A stretch of DNA of 26,703 nt from Plakobranchus ocellatus. Taxonomy: Eukaryota; Mollusca; Gastropoda; Plakobranchidae. The first letter of the stretch is position 1, and each line of letters starts with the position of its first letter. The position numbers and the translations under genes are program-made. The DNA is taken from the NCBI GenBank assembly GCA_019648995.1, contig BLXT01006838.1, forward strand, positions 1,119,876-1,146,578, in the 5' to 3' direction. Below are positions 12,601 through 21,734 of this stretch, piece by piece. The notes below the pieces were generated by a model. The model made no database searches. It was not told the DNA's origin and saw only the letters and a list, made by a program, of their open reading frames with translations.

Positions 12601-13964
12601 GAACTACACGACAAAAAAAAAAAGAAATCATTACTTACGAAATGCACGATCAAGATTTTGTCAATTGTACTGGCAGCACACCATGCATGCATCTGAGTAA
12701 GTTTAGGATTGTTCTGGTCACAAACCAATTTGTAAAGAACAACATCATCGTCAAATCTGTATGTCCCATCAGTGATGTATAATGTCCACCTAGACTCACA
12801 GTCAGGTTCTCCTTGGGGTGTGTACACTATGCAGATGCTGTGGTTGGCAACTGAAGGTTCTTTTTTAAATTCAATTGAACACCTTAATTGTAAGCCAACA
12901 TTATCTGATGGCCTCACTTGAGGCTTCTGCCTATTGTAAACACTCACATCACTGTTGAGTAAACGAGTGTTAATCCCACAATCATAGTGACCCAAATAAA
13001 ACTTGCGTTTCTGGCTACTGATGTGCATTACTTTAAGAGAAATCAATGCAGATTTAGAAGCAACTGGTATAATGTTTGATTTTCTGAAAAGACGCAAATT
13101 GAGATAAGGGCCTGTGGTGCATTGCTCAGTCTTATCCCAATAAGATGGTTTATATTCAACTTGAAACATCTGTTTGCCAGAACTGTCTCCCCCATCTGTG
13201 GCTATCAGTTTCAGATTACTATCTGTCAGCACTATTCCATGGATGCCTTCTTGTGAAATACAAATGCGACCACCTTCATCCTCAGCATGAAATGTCATCT
13301 CACAGTCTATCAAAGAAGATGTTGCAGTATCAGGGCTCACATCTCCTTCAATCTGTAACAAGATGAACATAAAGCACTTTATAGCAATACAGGCTTTCCC
13401 TTCATTGTGATGTCAAGCTTAATGGGTGGGGGAGGGTTAAAACTAGCAACAAAATAAGATTCCTCCAGATCCATGAGCAAATTTGCTATGAAAGCCTCAG
13501 ACAAGTTATGACAAGAAGTTATTCCCACCTCTCTGAATAAATTCATATAAATTATTCATTACAATGTTATCCTTTTTTTTTTTTCACTTCAATTTACTTT
13601 TGCATTTCAATTTAAACCTAATCTTATTCCAAAGCATGAACTTTTAAATTTATACACCTTGCAAATTTTGACATCCATCTCTAGAAAATGGCTCATTTAA
13701 AAAACGAGAAAAATAATAAGATCCTAATGACTACTATACAAAGATTAGGAACAATAAAATATAGTATATATCCTATTGCACCTTGTACATCAGTTTTTTG
13801 TTCACAGGGAAGAACTTTGTGTGACCACAGTCTTTGTAGGAATTCATGTAAAGAGTGTGGATCTCTGAAGTCATGCTGTCTACATGTAGAGGACACACTA
13901 GAATTATCCAGATCTGTATCCACCATGATAGAGTAGAAAACCACTTGCACCTTGGGTTTTTCAT
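9329..13964 (-). CDS. Two-CUB-module single-pass membrane protein, 3 exons (403 aa)
   Basis: The coding sequence joins 13964-13782, 13352-12639 and 9643-9329, giving 403 residues. Residues 1-30 are a signal peptide (basic start, then a Trp/Ile-rich core). Residues about 45-180 and 185-300 are two CUB-like modules. Both begin Asp-Cys-Gly (C46, C186), reach a second Cys 32-33 residues later (C78, C219) within a Cys-x-x-x-Phe strand, then an Ile-Cys-Ile motif (C92, C235). Module 2 also has a Cys followed by a Leu-Tyr-Ile-x-Asp-Gly strand, as in CUB domains. Residues 349-369 form one transmembrane helix, followed by a 34-residue charged tail with Cys at 370 and 372. N-glycosylation sequons lie at N231 and N307. 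By topology it is a type I cell-surface protein with extracellular binding modules; CUB domains usually bind proteins or carbohydrate. Ligand and pathway are not visible, and I do not recognise an orthologue. The gene model rests on splice signals and frame, not on transcripts. Confidence 0.72.
9962..9975. promoter_or_regulatory. RFX-type X-box palindrome
   Basis: GTTGCCATGGTAAC has the form of the RFX-factor X-box (GTTGCC-ATGG-like spacer-AAC), with inverted half-sites and one mismatch from a perfect palindrome. It sits inside intron 2 of the two-CUB gene, about 320 bases from exon 3. RFX factors control ciliary and some immune genes. Similar palindromes also occur inside interspersed repeats, so function is unproven. 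Confidence 0.35.
10866..10889. repeat. 12-base tandem doublet
   Basis: ACCAAAGCTAGC occurs twice head to tail inside intron 2. Confidence 0.9.
12639..13352 (-). CDS. Coding exon 2: rest of CUB module 1 and all of module 2
   Basis: A 714-base exon, exactly 238 codons, phase 0 at both ends. It is preceded by an acceptor (tgttacag, read on the minus strand) and followed by a strong donor (gtaagtaa). It encodes residues 62-299 with nine cysteines (C78, C92, C139, C186, C219, C235, C246, C272, C286). It is free of stops, and its codon use and base composition stand out from the AT-rich surroundings. The module 1/module 2 border falls inside the exon near C186, so the duplication is not preserved in the intron pattern. 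Confidence 0.8.
13353..13781 (-). other. Intron 1 of the two-CUB gene (429 bases)
   Basis: Runs from gtgcaa after residue 61 to tgttacag before residue 62, both in phase 0. It splits CUB module 1. It is AT-rich with a T run at 13572-13584 and no other feature seen. Confidence 0.55.
13782..13964 (-). CDS. Coding exon 1: signal peptide and start of CUB module 1
   Basis: Encodes residues 1-61. The ATG at 13964-13962 has A at -3 and is followed by a textbook signal peptide: Lys/Arg in residues 2-7, then a core rich in Trp, Ile and Leu to about residue 24. Cleavage is likely near residue 30 (Val-Asp-Ser before Met-Thr). The exon ends in AAG before gtgcaa, a weaker but valid donor, in phase 0. The first Asp-Cys-Gly of the ectodomain is at residues 45-47. 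The frame stays open upstream of the ATG, and an acceptor-like tttcag ends at 14028, so 13965-14027 may be 5' UTR of this exon, with an untranslated exon further upstream. Confidence 0.62.
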
Positions 13965-15959
13965 TTTTTCATTTCTGTTCAAAACTTCCAACGACGTCCA
14001 AATGGATTTTTTCAACAGGAGATTAAACTGAAATGGTAAAACAATATGTACTTACACTGATTTGTCAAAGGCAATATAAAATCTAGATCTATGGGATCAT
14101 TCACCGGGAAGAGGAACTGTAATGATACCATGATGATCTTACGAACGTATCATTTAAATCAAAGAGGTGCTGTAAAGATCAAAATCACAATGTATGTATT
14201 TTATCATTCTAAATTAAAATAAAATATATACTATCTTCAACACAGGGCAAAGTCACTTTAATTAATTTGAATCTTGTCATGTCCACAATTTTTTGTGACA
14301 TGCAATGACAATTGATTTATTTCAATGTCAAATGAGGCCACATTTTCCTCAATAGCATTACACCACAGATGAGAATTGAGATCATGTATCTATCTACATC
14401 AGAATTAAATGATAAACATAGCAAACAGACTTGAGCCCTAACTTAAATTTGTTTGAAATTTGATAATTCCAGGATTCCTACACCTATTCCTTCCTCAAAT
14501 TCAAGGTTTCAAGGTGATTTAAAGAAGCAAATTTCAAAGTCAAGAGGGCTTGTTCATGTTAAAACCCCCTTGTTGTAGTTTAGTAAATCTGCTTGGATAC
14601 ATAATAATTCTAGATAACTAAGATTCTATATTAAGCAATAGAAAGAAAACTGTCCACATGTACTCCAGTAATTGCAGAAACCCAAAAGAAAATGAAGCCA
14701 AGCCTAAGCCTTTTTACCTCACCTCCCGCACCACCGTGTTTGTTTGTGAGCAGGAATTATTTTTTCCTGTCTAGGTCTATGGTAAGATACCAACGCAATC
14801 GAAAATAATCACTTGTACACAGCCATATCGCTCACATTGTTTATAATTTCAGCCCTTGATCACAGTATGCACATGTTTTTTTTTTTCTTTTTTATATATA
14901 TATATGCGTTCTTTTTCAGTTCAAGGAGGCTTAAAAAAGATTTTTGGTCTTTTAATGCCAATTCACGGAGATTTTGAGAGGAAATGAAATTCCTTGCATA
15001 TGATAGGCCGTTGGAACCGTTAATTCTAGCAAATTTTAGTAATAAGAGTGTTTGGTTTTTTTTGTTGGTTTTTCTTTAAGCCTGTCAACAAGGTGAAATT
15101 GTATTTGAAAATGCTTCTTCGAAAACATTTAGATCAGGACACAGATGCAAAGGCATATATTATTGTAACTGAAAATCCATTCTTAAGGTTTAGGTCTTCC
15201 TGTAATATCAGAATTCAATAAATAGTTTGGGATGACTGGAGAGATTGATGAATCATGATGTTCTTAATTGCTTTAAACCTGAGAATATATTGAATATAAA
15301 TAATTTCAATGGTTTAAATCATTCACAATAATTTACTGTTCAGTACTTGATTGTAAATGAACAAGTATTTACAGTTACAATAATATATCATTAAACAACT
15401 TTGCATCACAATCACAAACATACAAAAAAAAGTAAGAAGAAACCACTGGCTTTTCAATTCTAATTATATTTTTCAATTTAAGAAAATCATTTTAACATAT
15501 TCTTATAAAACTTTTGATAATCTGTGAAAAAAAACTAAGACTTTTATAATTGTAGATGAAATGTTATGAAAACAATGCAATTCCAAAAAATAGTGACAAT
15601 AATAATGATAACCTAACCAAATGGAGGAAAATAATAATGACATTAGGAATATTAAAATGTGACAAAACAATACAAATTGATTCCAGTATACATAACACTT
15701 CAAATTTATGGATTAAAATACATTTTTTTAAACTTTTCAGTTTCATCAACCACTTAGTGAAGAGTAGAATCAGTTATCTTAAATCTTTGACATCAAACAA
15801 TTGATAAGGTACATAATATTCTGATGAAAGAAAATAATTTACTGATAATCTAACCAGTTTATAATCAATTCTGAAAAATAAAAATAGAATGAGACAAATA
15901 GCAAACAAAAACCTTACCATAAAAACAATAGTTAAATTATTCATGGGAGAGATTCAACG
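13965..15959. other. Upstream region of the two-CUB gene
   Basis: Holds whatever promoter and 5' UTR the gene has. An acceptor-like tttcag at 14028 (minus strand) suggests that an untranslated upstream exon may exist. No clear TATA box or initiator was found near the start. Further out there is a TA microsatellite at 14892-14905 and otherwise AT-rich spacer. Confidence 0.45.
14892..14905. repeat. Short TA repeat
   Basis: Seven TA units directly after a T-rich tract. Confidence 0.85.
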
Positions 15960-17490
15960 GGGAATTGTGAATTATGACTGTGTCATTACATTTCATGTTA
16001 TTACTGCAAGGCATTGTAATACAGCCTTCAATGGCCAGGCATGAGGTTGTTTCATTTAAGAAGATCCCTCTTCTTCAATCTTATCATTGTCAATTACGCA
16101 TGGTCATCATAGGCAGGAGACACACTGGCAATGTGGAGAGTAAGCTCGTTATCCCCACGTTTCAGAAAAGGTTTAAATTCAGATTCACTAACAATCTCTT
16201 TTGAAAAGTGCAAATTCACATTTTTTATCATTCTTTTTTTCATAAATGACCTTTTGAATTCCTGCAAAGGCTGATGTTCTCATCTGATCCATATTAAATT
16301 CCCAAAATCTTTTATGTCTCAATGCACATGGCCAGAACATTGTAAGGTTCAGAATGATGAACCTGTTTCTGCTGGTGACACGAAGAAAACATCTTCCTTT
16401 GAAAAGTAATTTTGGATGACACACTGCATGGAATCACATTGATTTTTTTTAATGACCACTTTCAAAAAATTCTTGCTCAATTATTTGAATAAACAGAGTT
16501 TCTGACAGAACTTTAAAGACAGCTGTTCCTGTTGTGCCCTGCACAACAATCATTATGAAAGACGTTTTGTGCCAGAGTTATCCTTTTCTTGCAACTACAT
16601 TGATAAATAAGTTGCAACATTGTTTGTGCCTCTTTTGCATTCATATTCTGTTCAATCCCTCCTGAAGGTTTGAAACTGTAGAATGGTAAAATAGCTTACA
16701 TTTCATTTCCGTAAGTAATATGCATAAGAAACACTTAACTAGGGGCAAAAAATTACTTTTAAATCAAAAGAGCCTATAATTTTTTAAATATATACGCTTC
16801 GTCTGCATTTTTGTGATCTGTTGCTTGCATGTTCCTATGCAAGTGTGGGGAGGCGTCAGGATTTCAAGATTCTTTTTCCTTTCTCTGATTTACCTATTAA
16901 TCTTTTTTTACATGAATATGCTTCAAAATTTTGTGTCTTTCTTCTTCTGAAAATTTTTGGTACATATAAAAATATGTATCCGCTGATAGTCTTCTCTACA
17001 CAATGGTTCTATCTTTCTTTCATTGGCTTGCCCTTTGAGGATTTTGATCTGTTATGTGCTATGATAAAATCTTCATCATTCTCAAGAGGTGGCACCAGGG
17101 ATGATGGTAGAGAAAGCAGAAAATCATAACTGTCAAAAAAAAATGGAGGCAACAGACACGGTGCTGAGGGTGGAGGCATAGGCAGCTATTCAACATGAGA
17201 ATGTGTTGATTCTGTCGCAAATTGTTGTTCAACCACTGTTGCAGAACAGCAATAGAATCACATGTGTTCCCATATTCAATCTGGAAAAACCTGAATGTGT
17301 GATGCTCGTCTTCAGGGGGAGAAAACAAAGACCTTGGAAAGAAAGACTCAGCAGGTGACTGATGTGGTTCTCTGGTGTCATGGGATGAAAAGCTGTCCGA
17401 AGAATCTGAGTCATCCAATTGAGCTGGATATGACACAAATCATCAGAGTCTGACGATGTCAAGATGGAGGCCAATCTTCATCAATAGAAC
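15960..17490 (-). pseudogene. Remnant of a DNA-transposon-like gene
   Basis: Fragments in several frames on the minus strand look like one decayed protein gene. Near 17460-17300 is an acidic Asp/Ser-rich leader with repeated Asp-Ser-Asp. Near 17090-17010 there is an open piece with Asn-Asp-Glu-Asp-Phe. At 16680-16516 is a stretch ending His-Asn-Asp-Cys-Cys-Ala-Gly-His-Asn-Arg-Asn, which resembles the Asp-Asn-Cys-x-Gly-Gln-Asn-Lys-Asn motif of a transposase-like family common in invertebrates. At about 16424-16100 are further pieces in shifting frames. Stops and frameshifts separate the parts. No terminal inverted repeats or target duplication were found, so borders are rough. The family call is from memory of the motif. 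Confidence 0.35.
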
Positions 17491-18658
17491 ATGAAAGGCA
17501 TCATTGATATGCATTAACTCTGAATTTTAGGCCTGATGATATAAAAAGCATTTTAGATTAAGGTCTCAAAACATGTCAAACAAAAATTATGTTGAGCATC
17601 ATGATCAGGAATTGAAAACCATCAATGGTGAAAAAAAAGAAAAAAGGCATCCGGGGGGGGAGGAATCCTTTGGAAAGACATCTAGTATAAATTTGCTTAC
17701 AGGTCATATAGAGAAGCTGAGGACCATGTTCACGATAAAATCACATATATATATTAAAGAAATGAGAAGTGTCATCAATGAGGGGCAGCAGTTCTTTTCT
17801 CTATAGTTTCTGTCAAAGGGGTTGTTATGGTTTTCATAGTGCAATGAATTCTTTGAATAGCAATTAGTATACGTAGAGATGCAGGCATGGCTTTATCGGG
17901 TTTAAAGAGACAAGCACACATTCAAAGCTAACAGCAAAACAAAACTATGTACATAGCTATAGATATATGATACATTGACTTGAGCATGACTCTTGAATAG
18001 TGAACAATTTACAATTGTTCTCTAGAGATTAGATCTAGACAGGAAAAGTGAAATTATATAGATCAAATCTAGACTCAGTGAAAGCACTCAATTATTACAT
18101 AATTCTAGTCAATTGGAAGATTGAACAAATTGATGTTTTGAAAAAAGGGTTAGTATACTATATATACTTTGTTCCAATCATTTCTAAATCTAGCTATTTT
18201 TGAGGTAAATTAACAAAATAAATATTTACCTAAAGTGGCATCCAAAATCTCTCAATTTGTTCAATCGTTGGCCTCTTTCTGTAGGTCACCATGTTGTTTG
18301 ATGTGGAACTGTGGGTCATGTTGAATACCTTACAATAATGTGCATCTCACAATGATTTTCTTCCCACCGCCAGGGATCATCAATTGTTACAATAATTTTA
18401 TACAGAATAAATCAGCAAAATGTCTCCTTACAATGCTATTTTGCAGTCGCAATCATTTTATCACAAAGAGTTTACACAAATACAAACTGGAATAATTGTC
18501 ATACTTAAAAAAAATGCAATTATAATAATTAATATCTTTTGGAGTGCAAGGAATAGTTCATCACAGACATCTTAAATAGGTTTTTAGTTCTTTCACATGA
18601 AACTGATGCAATTTGACTGGAATAGATAGATAGATAGATAGATAGATAGCTAGATAGC

Positions 18659-18694
<36 letters not shown>

Positions 18695-19177
18695 CAGACT
18701 TTTCTAAATCTTTTTTATTTTGTTTTCTTTGGAAAACATGAAATCTAATTATCAGAAACATGATGCATGATAACAACCAAAGCCATACATTGAGCAACAA
18801 AAATGTTTGAATTTCCAGTGCAAAAACCAACAGTCCCTTTCATTGGAGACAAAGTGAGACTGAGAGTCAATTTTACTATTACTGATTTCTAACTAAATGA
18901 AAGCGTAGCATGCTGGGTTTAGCCCCTTGCGATAATCCATGGACAGGCCAAATGACTTCTATATCTACCTTCCTTCGCTACCAATGAAATGAGAAAATCA
19001 TAGGCAACTAATTGTGATGAAAGATGTGTAAAAGTGGTACTTTTTAAAATTTGGCCCTCAATATCTTCATTTCATCAGTAGCTGATAAAAACAGATCTAA
19101 AAGCCATTGGGCATGTCCTCCGATTATCCCCTCCCTGTCCTCATAAAAAAGGAATAGAATTAAAGAAAAAACTGAAC
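17491..19177. other. AT-rich spacer with one weak exon-like block
   Basis: Contains the GATA microsatellite and several TCTAGA/AGATCTAGA words (18030-18080). On the minus strand, 18319-18230 reads a 29-codon frame of good composition that ends at TTTAG just before gtaaat, as a donor would. Because that same TAG is the stop, this is weak. No other gene was seen. Confidence 0.4.
18622..18698. repeat. GATA/TAGA microsatellite
   Basis: About 18 units of GATA, interrupted twice by GCTA variants and once by GACA near the end. The interruptions indicate an older array. The Tyr-Leu-Ser-Ile repeat protein read on the minus strand is an artefact of it. Confidence 0.95.
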
Positions 19178-19181
19178 TTAA

Positions 19182-19846
19182 CTGATTCACTACCCCCACA
19201 TATTTTGCGACTGGACACAGGGGTAGAATGGGATTATTCTAAAATTGGCTATCATTTTGTGAAAAGCTAACATAGGACTTTTCTATCGGATAAAACCATA
19301 CAAATTATATATCAAATTGAAGGGAATTGGATCTAGTTTCTATAAATAAGCACAAAACAAGAAAAATTGTTCTTTATTTATTTTGAAAAAGCAGCAAACT
19401 GGATAAAAAAATTTGTAAAAAGGTTTTCAATAAAAAATGAAGATGTATAACAGAGTTCTAAATCTAGTTATAATCTACTGGCCGTGAAATGTAGATTTTT
19501 ATAAATTGTGATTATATAGGCATTTTTTCACTAAAAATTGTGAATAAAGGGTGAATACTTTTTGATTTATAGCCAAAATAGAAATTGCTATAAATTTATA
19601 TTACAGCCCCTGATGCACATATAGATTGAAAATGGAACAAAATACCTATGTCAACAACTATTTCTACGTTCAAACTTTTTGAAAAAGGAAGAGAAGTGTA
19701 AATCTCGCATGCACAAAAATAAGTTAACGTACATTAGTACTTCATACAAATACTAACCCATTTGATTCTGAGCCGGTTTTACCGGCTTAGGGTCCAAATG
19801 TAGTAATATTTTGAGCCGGAAAAACCGGCTTAGGGTAGTGAAACAG
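19182..19846. mobile_element. TTAA-flanked miniature DNA transposon (piggyBac-like MITE)
   Basis: TTAA at 19178-19181 and again at 19847-19850 flank a 665-base element. Its ends are inverted copies: the left end reads CTGATTCACTACCC, and the right end read inward is CTGTTTCACTACCC, matching 13 of 14. A TTAA target duplication is the mark of the piggyBac and Kolobok superfamilies, and the TTCACTACC-type ends fit piggyBac-like MITEs. Inside the right end are two tandem hairpins. The interior is AT-rich with no transposase, so it would depend on an enzyme supplied elsewhere. Confidence 0.75.
19771..19835. repeat. Paired subterminal hairpins of the TTAA element
   Basis: AGCCGG-TTTTA-CCGGCT and AGCCGG-AAAAA-CCGGCT occur about 45 bases apart, each followed by TAGGGT. 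The stems are identical, but the loops differ. They sit just inside the right end and are absent from the left end, so the element is asymmetric. Subterminal repeats of this kind often bind transposase. Confidence 0.7.
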
Positions 19847-20275
19847 TTAAGTGGCTCACACTTAAATTAGGCCCCTCTTTATTTGTAAGATTAAACTTTG
19901 AGGTAATTCTTATGATCTGCAGTTCGTACCAGTTTCTGCAGGTAAGGCCCAGATCTAGATATCTAGATCTAGAGATATACTGATATATACTGACAAAATG
20001 TTAAATTGATATATTAGTTTATAAGGTCCAATTTAGAAATGAAACGCGAGAAATCTCAAGAAATTGTGTTTCATTTTTAAACTCTGATCTCGATCACTTT
20101 TTATTCCTCATTCATTTTGTCAGTGTTATTGAATTTGTAGGGGCGAATGATGGTAAGGATTACCAAAATATAACTAGATCTACAGATCCTTATAACCAGC
20201 ACTTCTCTTCTCTTCATTTCTGAAAATAAAATTGGCGAGTATTTTTTTTTAAAGACTGCTGAGAGACTTCAATGG

Positions 20276-20304
20276 CTATCTCCACGAAATTTTCGTGGCG
20301 ATAG
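20276..20304. repeat. 29-base imperfect palindrome
   Basis: CTATCTCCACGAAA and its inverted partner TTTCGTGGCGATAG face each other around one central base, with a single mismatched pair. A second copy of the left arm start (CTATCTCCACG) occurs at 20386-20396, followed by a shorter inverted partner. Both adjoin AGATCTAGAT words. Confidence 0.8.
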
Positions 20305-20675
20305 ATCTAGACTAGATCTAGCTGTCAGAATCAAGACCAAGATCTAGATTTCCAGCTCCAGATCTAGATCTAGGGCAGGCATAATCTATCTCCACGGACA
20401 TCCGTAGAAAAAGCCAGTCTGTGGAAATCCCCCATTGAGTCTATAGATTCTAGATCTAAAATTCTAAGTATCTAGAATCTAGATCAAAATATGTTGGTAA
20501 AGTTTATATTTATAGGTAAATATTGATCTAGATCTAACATAGATCTGGATTTTAAAAGTCCACCTCCAAGTAAATGCGACAATCGAGTTTCAAGGATTCA
20601 GGATGCTTTACGCCATGATTTACTCCCTGACTCACTGAGACACTGTCTGCTAGCTGTGTAGCTGACTAGGCTATA

Positions 20676-20684
20676 ACCGGAAGT
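20676..20684 (+). promoter_or_regulatory. ETS-type site in a higher-GC block
   Basis: ACCGGAAGT is the consensus ETS/GABP-type site, common in TATA-less animal promoters. It lies in one of the few less AT-rich blocks of the window. No exon can be attached to it on either strand. Confidence 0.2.
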
Positions 20685-21587
20685 AACATCCAGACTGGTA
20701 TTGCTAAAAATGTTGTCTGTGCCCGGCCCGTCTTATAGTTTTTCAACCTATTCCAAGAAATACAACCTTTCGCTTATTTTTCGCTTCCTCCTTAGGAATT
20801 TTTTTTAAGGCCCTGCCGGTTGAGCAAGTTGGAATTGATGGGGAATTTTTATTTTATTTTTTGTAGCTGTTTCTGTCTTCGTAAAGAAATGAAAGCACAT
20901 TTGATTACAAATCATTATAAGCAAAAAAGTTAAATAATTATAGGATCTGACTTTGTAAAACTTGCTGATGACACATGTACTTTTTCAATATTTTATTGTC
21001 TTTGTCAGTCAAGATTAAAAAAAAATGCAGAAACATCATTTAAGAGATATATGTTATTACATATTCCAGAGCAATTATAAGACAAATTTACAAAGCATAA
21101 ACGTGCTTGTAGTAGGCCTAAATATAATTTAAAAATAGCGTTCAGAACACATTAGCCTATATCAAATTCAAGAATATTGTAAGCAAGATAATTTGTCTCG
21201 GGTAAAAATTAAACTTTATCCTTCGGACAATTGGCCACTAAACTGACAACGCAAATTTAAATTGATGAGAAGGGTAGTGGAACCCAGCGGAAGATCCTAT
21301 TTGAACAGCGGCCATCTATAAACCCACACTGCCTTATGGGTTATTTACAAAACAAAGGCTAGCGGAGAGCCCGTACATAAACCGGAGTAGGCAAGGGGAA
21401 TTTACTGCTGTTATCTCCGATTAAGCAGAAAATCAAGAAGCAATTCAGATCTCGGTTAACAGTGTAAGGTGGTTTGTGATTCCTATCCAAATCCCTGGTT
21501 CGGAAGGGATAGCCATATACAACAGGCGGCTCCAGGTCGTCATCCAGCGTCCGCTCGCAAAATTAATACCAAAAACGTATAAAAACA

Positions 21588-21734
21588 GCAACATGGAATG
21601 TGCGTTCATTGCATCAAAAAGGAAAGTTAGAAAATGTTAATCAAGAATCGGACAGAATAAAACTAATCATCTTAAGCCTTGTCGAGGTAAGATGGAAAGT
21701 GAAAGGTTCCATAAAACCAGGTAGAAAAACTTAA
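21588..21734 (+). pseudogene. LINE endonuclease N-terminal fragment
   Basis: An open stretch of about 48 codons, beginning with the Thr-Trp-Asn-Val-Arg-Ser signature and including Glu-Val-Arg-Trp, the conserved catalytic glutamate region of the apurinic endonuclease. It then meets a stop, and similarity continues in other frames. Confidence 0.8.

Larger units (their letters stand above)
9644..12638 (-). other. Intron 2 of the two-CUB gene (about 3.0 kb)
   Basis: Bounded by gtaagtaa and tttatcag. AT-rich with many A/T runs. It contains an X-box palindrome at 9962-9975 and a 12-base tandem doublet at 10866-10889. Two overlapping open frames at 11334-11704 lack protein-like composition. No further exon of the gene is needed, since exons 2 and 3 join in phase. 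I see no recognisable mobile-element protein in it. Confidence 0.6.
19851..21269. other. Spacer rich in AGATCTAGAT words, with a higher-GC block
   Basis: About eleven AGATCT sites fall between 19946 and 20550, far above chance for this base composition, many extended to AGATCTAGAT. 20560-20830 is less AT-rich and holds an ETS-type site. No coding sequence was seen. Confidence 0.5.

Noticed and set aside
13145-13366. Plus-strand open frame over exon 2
   Set aside because: It is antisense to a well-supported coding exon.
13693-13950. Alternative minus-strand frame across exon 1
   Set aside because: It lacks a signal peptide and reads through the donor site into the intron. The frame used here gives a signal peptide and joins exon 2 in phase.
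16188-16424. Ser-Arg-Asn-Arg-Phe motif resembling piggyBac transposase
   Set aside because: It falls after the Gly-x-Asn-Arg-Asn segment, the wrong order for piggyBac, and the surrounding residues do not match; kept only as part of the general transposon remnant.
18561-18830. Open frame with Tyr-Leu-Ser-Ile repeats
   Set aside because: It is a translation of the GATA microsatellite, with no coding context.
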